The notes under the pieces are model-generated. The model was not told where the DNA came from. It did not search any database and saw nothing but the letters and a program-made list of their open reading frames with translations. Shown here in pieces: positions 31,926-44,800 of a stretch of 64,000 bases of DNA (position 1 is its first letter; every line of letters starts with the position of its first letter). Both the position numbers and the translations under genes were made by a program. The stretch lies in assembly GCA_947623455.1 (NCBI GenBank), contig OX392534.1, positions 7,822,001 through 7,886,000 on the forward strand, in the 5' to 3' direction. The DNA is from Mimachlamys varia. Its lineage: Eukaryota > Mollusca > Bivalvia > Pectinida > Pectinidae.

Positions 31926-34900
31926 ACTTAAATTATGTTATTATTAATATTGAGGTATTACCATAATACATGTTAGTTATAGGTCTATACTAGAATAATT
32001 ATATCAAACTTTAAAAAATATTTCATTTATATTTACAAACGTATTAATATTACAGAGACCATTTAAGGGCATGGTGTGAATGAAATTAAAGTGAGTCAAT
32101 TTTGATACGAAAATTGCCCACTCTGTCGCTATAGCTTCTCTGCGGACTTGTGGGATTTGTGGGAACTGTGGCCGTTTATTTACCGTGTTTACATGGTCTG
32201 TCGCCACTAAACATGTAAACACTTCGGGTTCCAATTATCAACAAAGTAAAACATACAAGTAGACAATTTTCGTACATTTATTGCATTAATTTCCATATCG
32301 TATAACCACTACAGGGCCAGCCACGGAGCAGACGAGCCGAGCCGAAGGTGCTTTACACAGGGAAATACACAGACCGAGGCTCTTTAATTACGTATACCTA
32401 CTATTTACAATTACGTACAAATGTAAGCTATTTAATACTTTAGACACTTACACATACTTACAGTTGATTCCCTCATCACATGGGATTAGGGGGGCGTACA
32501 CCGCAGACAGGCTGGGTGACTGGCAACGGAACAGGAAGTATACGCTCTAACCGATAACAACTTATAGCTGATGTACGTCAACAGCAGAACATCAAAACCC
32601 CTCTTATAACGTGATGTTGTTTACACATTTAGTTAATATAGGTGTTTCATTTCTAGCGTAAGCTGTATCTGATCAGAAAAAGCCAATTTATTCATTATCA
32701 AATACCCAAGAATTAAGAAAGAGTCACTGGTGATGGCCGACGTCAAGTTATCAATGCGGACCCAATCAATTTCTACTTCTGCTCAAACGCACACTGAAAA
32801 TGTTCATTTGAGCGCATTATCAAAAGGATAGAAAACTTAAGTAAAATCATTGAAAACAGATGTGGTTTAACAACTGCACATCCATGTGGCAGCTCCAATC
32901 TTGAAGCTGCTGAAGCATCCCTATAAATATGTGCACTATGTACAAGGTGTTGTGATCACTGACGGTGAAGGGGCTATAATGATCTCCAACATAACAAAAT
33001 AATTATAGAAAAATTATAAAAAGTTATAAAAAATGATGACACCGTACAATATATATACAAGAATTTATATACACAGAACAAAAATTTCAAGTGACGCAAA
33101 AGTGACGTCATCGAAATTCAGGGATATATATCTACAACAAATAAACAACTTCTGTTACACAATATAGTTTGGTAATAACAACATTAAATACATTTAATAA
33201 TGAAATGATGATACATGTACATAAAAATACTCAACGTTTACAACATATATTTGTTGTATAGAGAGGAAAACATCAAACTGAAGTTCTATACAGGCCTACT
33301 ACTACGACAGATTTTGAATGGCAGAACCATTTAAGAAAGGTCTTGAAGAGGTTGGGATGCAGACACACTCATGGAATTCACCACTTATTAAACTGCTAAG
33401 AACAACATGCAAACTCAAATTTGTCCGTCAAGAAATACATATACTGTATATATATATATATACGTGTGTGTATCGGAATTTTTAACCAAACGCCCCGCTG
33501 TTCTGCACTGCCTTGCAGTCAGATTCGTGTATGTACGTATTGAATTATTCCATCAGACGGATTGTCGGGATCTGCCTCTTGGCTGTGTATGTTACTTACA
33601 ACAGATAGAGCCATACACTACATATCATCCAATTAAATCCTAAAACATTCTTTATTTTGTACAAGTATATACGTAAGGAATTTTGAAAGATCATGTAAAA
33701 ATAATGATCGCTTACAAAACAAGTTTAAATATGATTATACTTAAAGAATATCCACACGGAAATGCCTCTTACAACGTTACAAGGTCAAATGCAACAAGGA
33801 AAGCACAATTTTTCATATTTAAATCCTTTGACGGAAGTAAGTATGCACTTATATATTATTATGGAAGAATATCTACTGCGGTAAAAATTACAGACGGAAA
33901 GTATATACAGTAAAATCTACAGACGGAAGTTACATCTTCTTTAAGACGCAAGCTCAAACAGAAGATAATCTGCTACAGAAACCACTTACAAACGGAAGTC
34001 ACATATACAGTCACTGATAGTCACACACAGTGCAGTAATATTGGCAACCGGAAGTGACATCTGCAGTGACATTCGATACCGGAAGTCACATCCACTACAT
34101 TTAGATTTACATGCGTTAGGTAGAGGAATGTAATAAGGAAATACAACACGGAAGCGTGCTTGGGTATACCGCAGGGCAGCTCTAAGTGCGCTGGCAAAAC
34201 AAGCAATTCTATGATTTCTACAATGCACACTAGAAAAGACTTTTATCTGAGGTAGCAATTAATTGATTAATTTATCGATTTATCTTAACCTTTTTACTTT
34301 GTGAGTATTTCTATTTAATTTTGGATATTGTTCAAATCATTATTCAGATAACTTACTTGAAGATGTTCACAGTTGCAACATTTGCCTTTAGAAAGCACAT
34401 CGCTTGTTGTAACGTTTCTGTATGTGTGGGACATTGAAACCAGTGGCTACCTATGTGGTGTGCTAGTTGTTGTGTGGGCACTGAAATTACACCGTTACGT
34501 TGTTGTCATAGACTGAAACTGTATGTCGCTGTCTGTGGGGGTATATTTGTAGCACTATTATGGCAACTAATATCATCAAACACATAATACTCTAGAAAGG
34601 ACGACATAATATGCAATGCTTTCGCTACATTCAGGTTATACACGCAAATCATCCGTGTATGAATCACTGCCATAACAATTACATTTGTACTATTGTACTA
34701 CATTGTATTCGACATTATTAAAAAGACGCTCTCTGTACGTTCATCCATTCACATGTAAAACATTTTCATTAACGATGACTTTATGACTGGTGAAATAAAT
34801 AAATAACACATTCACAGAAATAATATAAATATACCACGATATAACACGGTATAATTAACATAGTCACCAAATATTGCCGTTTTGTCGATGATACCTGTTC

Positions 34901-35674
34901 TCGCGAGATGTGTTAATCAGTATCAAGCGAAGATGTGTTGTACATATTGTACGTCAAATGACAACCTTGAGTGGATACACCGATTCTACATAGAATGGGT
35001 GTAGTGTTCATCACACTGCAATTGTTAAATGTGTAGTACGTCATAAGATATAGTATTCCAAGTTCCAATTAGATGTGTACTACGTAACACCATTTTGACT
35101 ACGGCGATTGGAGTGCATGACGTCCTCCCACTTTCGTAAGAAATGCACGTGTATCGTTAACTCGTACCTATCACACAGAAATTCCTTGTGCTTTGTGTAG
35201 TACGTCATACGTCAAATATGTAGCTTTGTAGCAGGACAGTGTTATGAGCACGTGGAGAACACCCTTGTGTTTCGGGACGTGAAAGTTGTGACATTAATAA
35301 GGCAAACACAACCGTACGCCAAGGAGGTATATCCTGATCAATAAGGCATGGTAACATGTAAACATTGCTGTAACATTATTGTGAAACTGAAGCAATAGAA
35401 CGTAAAATACATTGTAGTTCGATCTTTGATAACCTGATTTATAACTTGTCTATTGCTATTTTATCGAACTTTTACGATCTGTTGGGAGTTCCATTTGTCA
35501 ACAAAACACTCTTTCGAAGTACCCTAGGCACACACTGTAGTGTTAAATCTAGCAATTTCCATGGTTCCTTTATCACCCGTAGATGTCTCCATGGGCAGCT
35601 GCTTCTCCGTCATTGACAACAAAGGAGCATGTCCGACGACTGCCACTGAATCACTTCACATATACCTTACTACA
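31926..35674. other. Intergenic stretch and probable 3' UTR of the integrin-like gene
   Basis: AT-rich with a TA microsatellite near 33450 and ggaagt-rich short repeats at 33830-34090 (acggaagt, accggaagtcacat). I see no exon. The 3' UTR of the minus-strand integrin-like gene must start at 35674 and run leftwards; I could not fix its poly(A) site. Confidence 0.5.
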
Positions 35675-35856
35675 TCACGATAACTGGAACAATAACACGA
35701 GAGTGGCTCCGAATGTCGTTAGAAGGCTGACCGAATGGAGGCTAGCGCCATTACCATCCGGGTTTCCACTATCCTGGAAGCCAGTTGGCGCGTCACTCTG
35801 AACGGAGTTAACCTCCGGGTCCAAAGGCATGTCTAGATCAGTATCGCCTGGACACT
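35675..35856 (-). CDS. Integrin-like exon 10: spacer and GPI-type C-terminus
   Basis: Acceptor ttttttccag; only phase 1 is open. Reads CPGDTDLDMPLDPEVNSVQ, a polar spacer rich in D, G, P and S, then NGAS (candidate omega region, residues 312-315), a short polar break and a hydrophobic end (LLTTFGATLVLLFQLS) running to TGA at 35677-35675. There are no residues after the hydrophobic segment, unlike a transmembrane receptor. Confidence 0.88.
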
Positions 35857-38800
35857 CTGGAAAAAAGGAGATTTAAACATTCGGTAAAGTAATTCGACAT
35901 ACACATAACAAATATTGTTTACCTTTGAACAAAGAGACCGTCGTGTTTAGCTGTTCCTGACTAAGTACTAAATGCCCGGTAAAGATACGTTGCAGTATGG
36001 GACAGATTGACGTTATCGAGTTAAAAGTAAAGAGTACAGTCGGGATGTTTCGATGCTTCTGGTGTACATGTTCCTTAGAATAGTAAAGGTAACAAGAAAT
36101 CAAAACTTAATACCAATTAATATTCCATTACCAGACCAGGGTACCCTATGATTTTATATGTACGGAGAGCATGGAGAACTTTAAGGTAAAAATAGTATCA
36201 TCTAGTATGAGTCTACTACCACCCTAGGGTGTATATGCTAGGAAAGTGTGTGGAACTGAAGCATGGATAAGGCAAAAGTTACATATAGGCTAATAGCATT
36301 GGGAACTTTGAGATAAATACGGTATATCTACTTTAAGGTAAATGCCTTATCTATAACGTATGTGTAAGATACGGTACCAGCCAATATCTGCGCAAGTTTT
36401 ATGGCCAATTCTAAACACATATACGTGGTTGATGTATAGAAAACATTTCAATTAATGGGATCTCGCGTGTAGAGCTATATCAGTTTGTAACGTAACCTAT
36501 AACTCGGCAATACTTACATCGATAATGATATATAGAAACACATTGAGAACAAATCTGGATGTTATCATACTCTGACATAAAATTCGATGAACTCCTATTT
36601 TTTTCTGGGGGAGATGTTCGTCTGGAACATTAAATAAACTGTCCTATCTCGCTCATCTATTCAGCCCCGTTTCCTGGCCTATCGATTACAGCGTTTTCCC
36701 ATGCATGTTTTACTCCACTAAAGTGATATCAAAACAAAGTGTGACATTTGTTCTTCCTTCGACCTTTACCTAAAATATGACCAAGACGGGTAGCCTACTA
36801 CTAAGCTGTATGATAAAGGTGACGATTTCGATTTTCCGATCGTGAACTTTCCCTTTCTTGATACATGTAGTAACATTCATGCTTCATGCTGTTCCGACCT
36901 TTGGTCAATGTCGCAGTAAACTCGTGTTTCTACGACTTGCTCTAGTCATCTAGATTTTCGTGATAGATGTCGGCTGCTGACGAACAAATTTGCAGCACAG
37001 GGTTTCAAGATATGAAGGTTGATCAAAACTACGAGCAAGTTTGGTCGCCATCTTGGTCTCAATGAAAGATATCATGAATCCTTGTATGCAAGGGGCGTGG
37101 ACATTTTCTAATCTGCTCATTATTATGCCGACTTGTTATGATAGACATTGATACATAAGCTCTCACTTTGAAGGCATGGCATATACTTGTATGCGACATA
37201 GATTTACATGTCGGGTGTCGTACATGAAGCAGAAGACGTTTACTCATTTGGAACACCTGATCTTATTCTTTCCTTTATTCATTTTTTGCCCTTATTTTAT
37301 TCGATTGTTGACGCTTCGGTATTCTCTTATATTTCTAATTCACAAATTGGTCAAGGGTGATCATTGACCTTTAAACCTTTACCTCACGCACTCGCCCACG
37401 ATCGGAACTACTATATAATAAAATGATATCAAGCTAAACAGATACTTCACGTTTGTTGTTGAAAAGGCGTATATTTTTATTCCCGGACTTGGTCAGTCAT
37501 GTGATTACATGCTTTTCACACCCAATCGAGGAATCGAACCCCGACCGCAGTGGTGAAAGTCGAATGTACGTTATCCATTTCGGCACCTGCCCCCTGTACT
37601 TAAATACACGCGACTGTGTGGATGACTGGCGTGTTACTTGTTTATAATTATTAATTTAGAAATTTAGAAATTTTGGATTCCCACCTTTTGGCCCCTAGCA
37701 TCACTGAGTCCTAGGGGGGCAAAACAGTTGTATGGTGCAGTTTAATTTTTTTTCGGCATACTGTATCTATTACTAAATTTAAAAGGTGCAGCATATGTGT
37801 GTTTCGTCATCATTATTAAGTATTTGTTTTTGCATGAGACAACGTTTATGCAACACATACATTGGAACTGAGGTAAAAAATAGTATTGTCGACTTTTATT
37901 TGTTTTAGAACCACATATATTCCTGATTAATCTACCGAATCAAACGTTGTCTTTGAGCGCAAGCAATAACTCAGGAATGTGTTTCTTTGAGGAAAAGAAG
38001 GAACCAATCAATGGTAGCACACTACAGAACCTACAGAATGTTTCCCACGGGCTGTTCTACAAATGTACTAATTGGTGTATACATTCTTTTAATGTTTCGT
38101 CAAGCAAGTAAACACTACTAAAATGATTGCATTGTATTGTTGTTGATAAGAACGTAAATATATAAACAAAGACTGAAAAGTACATTGTTTACTCGTATGA
38201 TCGCAGTGAGCATAATTTTTAACAGACATAATATAAATATGGCTGAAATCAATTTTATCAAACATATACTGCTGATTTTAGTCAGAATTGAATATGAATG
38301 TACTTTTGATCATAAAATAGCATACCAATACAAACCAATATAAACAATAGCATTACGAATATGTCTACAATGTTAGTAAAAAGTTCAGTCACAATATGAA
38401 AAAGATAAGATAATATTTTTCACCAGTAATAACTCATATTACAGTATCACTTTATCACCTTATTGTATACGTACTTTTAATAGTCAAAGCCTTTACGAAC
38501 TTGGCACCAGTTTTTTCGTAGGAGTAGCCAAACTTAATCAAGCAATCGTCTTGCTCATCTGCGAACTGACATATATACTCCGATTCGTGTTCTGAAATAA
38601 CAAACAGGTATAGCCTTAATAATGAAAACTACAATATTTTTCTTTAAGAATAACAGTTTTTGTTCCTTGTTCACGATCGACAAATGTGGGCAATTTTGCG
38701 GAATCGTATGTCGCTTTACAAAAATGAAAGTATTGAAGACAAAGAATAGTGCAAGAAGTGTAAAAGATCGTCTTCGCCTAAATGTGGCTCACTTCTTGTG

Positions 38801-41800
38801 TAAACATAATACTGCTAACAAGTAGATACATACCAATAACTTTTAAAACTCAGTATCAAAGATTGAAATAAAACCACTGGTGAATTAATTGTCTTCCTAC
38901 CTTTTAACTGTTCCACGGAGTGTATTCGAAGGTTAGAGCAGACGTGATCGTTGGCACATTCGGCAGCGGACAGGGGACCCGTTTGGAACACACGGCACTG
39001 CACACACTGCTTCAGGTCACGGCACCCACTCTTCTAAAACAGAAACGTAACAGATTTTCAAATCTCAAACACGGCGACACCCCTTTAAACAAACCTAGTA
39101 CACATTATTCTTAAAAAAAGGAAATGTAACATTTTTTCAAAAACCAAACTTTTCCAATCTCAAACCAGCACAATTTCTTCTTAAAATATATGCGACATGT
39201 TTGCGAATGCAAGAACAAGGTAACAGAATACGGCAGAATGAAATGTAAGAGCAGAAAAACATCCATGTGACCAAAAACGTGAATATCTGAAATAGATTTT
39301 CGAGAGGGTACAATTTATTATAACGGATAACATTAGGGAACGAACAAGAAATGGCAAATAAGCGCAAATAGCGATCAAAGGGATTAGCTGTGGCGAATGA
39401 ATTCAGAACTGGAACGGAGTATACAGATTAACACTTGTATCTGCCTCTTGAGTAGTTTGCTAACTATTGACACAATTAAGAATTATGCCAGTTAGTAACA
39501 AATATTATTATGTCCCCCAAACGAAGTGGGGGGACATATTGTTTTTGCTCGGTTTCTTATTATTATTATTATTATTATTATTCTTGTTGTAGCTATTTTT
39601 GTACCCGATCAGAAAGAAACAGTCATAGTCGTAGATCAATAAATCTGCAATCTTAGATCACAAAACACATTTGAAAAATGTCTGTTACAGAGTGGAAAAA
39701 ATCTAAATTGTTGTCCCTAGTGAACAACCTATTGACGGGAAGATAAAAGAAGTAATATGGATACTCTGGTACAGGTATGAATGGAGATGAGGGGGCTCAA
39801 GCAGATCTATACATAATATAATTGAATTATCGATTTGATAGTCATTCCGTACATGTCGATTGCAGAGCCATCTTGTGAATATTTCTTTGAAATTTCCAGT
39901 TGGTGTATAAAAACATCAGTAAAAAAAGTGCAGGAATAAATCCCTTTTTCAAGTCCAGTTTTCAGATTGAATAACCGTGTTTGTGTTTTATCGTTTTATA
40001 GTTGTTATTTATAAAAAAAACAACACATCTATGAATTCCATCGGGATGACGTCAGATATTGAGTGATGACGTCACACGTCTTGGCACCCTCCGCTGCATA
40101 CACTTGCACAAGTCCTATATTTTAGAAATAACCACAAAACATGAACATCAACCTAAATGTAAATATAAAGATTCAATCCTGTTCTTTGGAGGTTTGTTGG
40201 GTATAAACCTGCAATTCACATCAAATATGTCTCTAGAACCATTGAACATATAAAAGTAAAAAAAACAGGATTCAATCCTTAAGTATACTTACCGCTGGGT
40301 CTTCCTCACAGGTCGGTCCCCTGTACATACTGTTCTGGTCACACTGACAGTAACCACACACACACGACCCCTGGTTGTTACAAAGGCTCTGTCGGACGAG
40401 AATCAGTAAATACAGCCCGACATACAACACATCATCTTTATATGTCTATATACTTCATGTACAAAGTCGTAAATTGGCTCATACTATTTAGGATGACCTG
40501 TATGAAATGCTATTACCATAATTGAATTTATTTACTATTTTGATAACCTTGAAAAATACAATACATTTCAAATACGTTTTCCATTCACATTGACATGTAC
40601 AAGAATACTTTTAGCATCTAACTTGTATATTTACTTTTCAAATATCCAACTTTTAATACTGTTTCCATATTTTATCATGGTCGTACGCAACAAAGTACAA
40701 TATCATTCCCCGGTATGCGTTATTCTGTGCGCAGAACGAAAGAACATAAAAAACCCAATTTACCAGCGGAGCGGGGCACGTGCTCACACATGATTTCTAA
40801 TTACAAAACACGTGTTTAATAGAAAAACTATCAAAAGCGTCATCAAACACACGAAACAAAAGTCGTACTGCGCATGCGCACATGCACGCTGCGTGATTCA
40901 GTTCTACCTGTACTATTACGTCACGCCTATCAACACGTGTAATTGGTTAGACTACACAGAGATCAGAATGTTCTCGGAATGTGTAATTTAGATAAAAAGG
41001 CTAGATGTTTCCCCCAATAACCTCTACATGTACTTGTGTCATCCTGATGGTGGGAAGGCAATTACAACAGACCACGCCCCTCCCGTCATCAACCCCCTGC
41101 CTATGACGTAATAGTGCCTTACCCCGTCGGACGCCACACACCCGTCAGTCATGAGACTACAGCCACAGGCCTCTCCCGTGTAGTCAGAGCCACACTGACA
41201 CTCCCCACAGCTACATATCCCCCGGACGTCGCCTACAACAAAACAAGTGTCTGTATAACCATGGCAACAGTGAACAACTTCATTTTACAATCAATGAAAA
41301 CACTTCACAACTCAAAAATGTTTTATGAAACGTATTACACACAGATAATAAATGAATCCTGACCAGACATCGTTCGGGTCTTTTGCTACTTTTGAACATT
41401 TTTATGATAATGGTAGCCATTGGCATCATGGTCTTGGTCCTAATCAAACGTTTCTGCCACCATCTTATCAAAGAGATTTGAACGTATAATATGCACAAAA
41501 ACATTTCTAAGAAACGCTATTTGAAAGGAACTGTTACATACCATCATGTAAAAGACATATTTTACCATTAAACATGCGAGAGAACGATAGGGATATGTTT
41601 TAAGGACAGTAAACCAATGATAGCGGAAACATGCTTTACGTAATAGCTAAAATACAGTTAATTACTCGTTGTTTGTTCTCATTGAACATTAAAGAAGGAC
41701 TTTCATTGGAGAAAGATATAAACAACTCGCAGCTGTTTATTTTTGTGTTTGATGCAAGACAATTACTGGCCTAGAGGTAAATACCATAACTACAAGCACA

Positions 41801-44800
41801 TGTAATGGAGGTAAAGTATAATACATTCAAACACAATCTATGCTTGAAAAATAACACAGCTGACCATCAGTTTTAGGTGTGACTGAGGATGAGAGAACAT
41901 AGGTTTTCAAGAACAAATTGATCGAACAGACTGCTGTTTAACGAACGTGATGTGGGATTAACCCAATTAATTTGTGAAAATGTAATGATAAATGGAATTG
42001 AAAAAATATACAGCTGATTTCAGAATAATCCAACATGTATTTGCACACAATGATCCAGACTTCGAGATAAAGTTAATCCAAACAAGTGTTCTGATACATA
42101 ACGAAGTACTTTTACAAACTGCTTCAGGTGATGGTGTAAGCAACGCTAGGGGTACATTTTTAGTGGAGAAGAGAGATTCGAACAGACGCCTTAACCTGTT
42201 GTTACCAATTGTATGCTCTAAAAGGCATTTAATTTGGGAGTCCCCTGCAGATAACATATTTACTATCTGTCCTCTCATTTGGTAATCATAAGGCGACCAA
42301 AATAAAACTGATGACGTCAGAATTATTCAAATTAAGGCATATTTGATTGACATTTGAGGATCACACTATTTTTGTTAAGTCAATTTCGGTACGTGTTAGG
42401 GTAAGTCGGGACATCGACGTTATACTGCCGTAAATGCCGCAACATTACATCTCAACTGATCTAAAATACATACCTCCACACATCTTCCCCATGTAGAAAG
42501 GACAGCTGTAGTCGTCGCATTGGCAATACTCGCCACTGTACTTGTCCGGTAGTCTCTGTAGGTAAAATAAACCAGGTGTGGTCAGTAAACGGTCTGAAAG
42601 TTGTCACTTACCTATCAGGTACAGGTCATTTACAAGTTAGTTATCATTGTACAAAGACTGGTTCACAAGTTGTAAATAATGCGACCGAGCGAAGTTCTTC
42701 ATTGAGAGAGCACTATCTAGTCAGCATCAGATTGTAATTATTATTAGAACACACGTACACCAACATACCAGGTTTCTGGCCAACATACCTAAGTACATAG
42801 AGGCACGTCCTGGTATGACCTTAGCTGTTTACAAGGACTTTAAACAAAATAAACCCAAACAAAAACAAGTTAAAACCAAACACTTTATAGTCATTGGGCA
42901 CTTAACGATTATTTTCTTATACTTTTCATGACACTACAGACTCTTCTACATCACACGTTTACCACGATCCTTACTTACAATATGACCAACAAGAACAGCC
43001 TCTTACTAAGTTAATGATAAAAGTGACAAATTGATTTTCCCATTTTGAATTTTTTCTTGCTTGATAGTTAAATCCATAATTTTCCAGCCTATGTTGTTAA
43101 CATGTCACAGCTGATTCGTTATTTTAGGATTTGTTCTAGATATATAAATTTTCATGACAGATGTCTGCTGCTGACGAAACAGCACAAGGGGTTGAGTTAT
43201 GAAAGTGGATGATAAGAGGGAAGAAGTTTTATGGTCGTCGTCATAACACTTTTAAATAAGTGTCTATCATTGTGTGATATGAAGGTAGACGTTGTTGAAC
43301 GTGCTCCTTACTTTTTCATGCTGCGATTATTGTCAATACCCCATTTCTCATTATGAGGATGTAGTATTTGCTTAAATGTGACAAGATTAGCCTATTTTTA
43401 CTTTTTTAAAATCATGTTTGACAATGACATTGTAGTAACTGTTGTTTTCGTTTTATTATAAACACAACATGTGAACTGCTCAGTTCGCTTTTTCAACGTG
43501 TAGGGTGATATCAATAGTAACAACAGGTAGGGTGATAATTATCAATAGTAACAACGGGTAGGGTGATATCAATAGTAACAACGGGTAGGGTGATATCAAT
43601 AGTAACAACAGGAAGGGTGATATCAATAGTAACAACGTGTAGGGTGATATCAATAGTAACAACGGGTAGGGTGATATAAATAGTTACAACAGGTAGGGTG
43701 ATATCAATAGTAACAACGGGTAGGGTGATATCAATATTAACAACAGGAAGGGTGATATCAATAGTAACAACGTGTAGGGTGATATCAATAGTAACAACAG
43801 GTAGGGTGATATCAATAGTAACAACAGGTAGGGTGATATCAATAGTAACAACGGGTAGGGTGATATCAATAGTAACAACAGGTAGGGTGATATAAAAAGT
43901 AACAACAGGTAGGGTGATATCAATAGAAACAACGGGTAGGGTGATATCAATAGTAACAACAGGCAGGGTGATATCAATAGTAACAACAGGTAGGGTGATA
44001 TCAATAGTAACAACGGGTAGGGTGATATCAATAGTAACAGCAGGTAGGGTGATATCAATAGTAACAACGGGTAGGGTGATATCAACAGTACAGCGGGTAG
44101 GGTGATATCAATAGTAACAGCAGGTAGGGTGATATCAATAGTAACAGCAGATAGGGTGATATAAATAGTAACAATAGGTAGGGTGATATCAATAGTAACA
44201 GCAGGTAGGGTGATATCAATAGTAACAACGGGTCGGGTGAAATCAATAGTAACAACGGGTAGGGTGATATCAATAGTAACAACAGGCAAGGTGATATCAA
44301 TAGTAACAACGGGTAGGGTGATATCAATAGTAACAGCAGATAGAGTAATATCAATAGTAACAACGAGTAGGGTGATATCAATAGTAACAACGGGTAGGGT
44401 GATATCAATAGTAACAACGGGTCGGGTGAAATCAATAGTAACAACGGGTAAGGTGATATCAATAGTAACAACGGGTAGGGTGATATCAATAGTAACAACG
44501 GGTAGGGTGATATCAATAGTAACAACAGGAAGGTGATAATTATCAATAGTAACAACGGGTAGGGTGATATCAATAGTAACAACGGGTAGGGTGATATCAA
44601 TAGTAACAACGGGAAGGGTGATATCAATAGTAAAAACAGGCAGGGTGATATCAATAGTAACAACAGGTAGGGTGATATCAATAGTAACAACAGGTAGGGT
44701 GATATAAATAGTAACAACAGGTAAGGTGATATCAATAGTAACAACGGGTAGGGTGATATCAATAGTAACAACAGGTAGGGTGATATAAATAGTAACAACA

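Noticed and set aside
37490..37612. tRNA gene on the minus strand
   Set aside because: B box is perfect but no acceptor or anticodon stem forms; a similar sequence occurs at 49105, so a tRNA-derived SINE is the better reading.
41967..42285. Overlapping ORFs on both strands (103 and 97 codons)
   Set aside because: Within integrin-like intron 5 and open on both strands; no domain seen.
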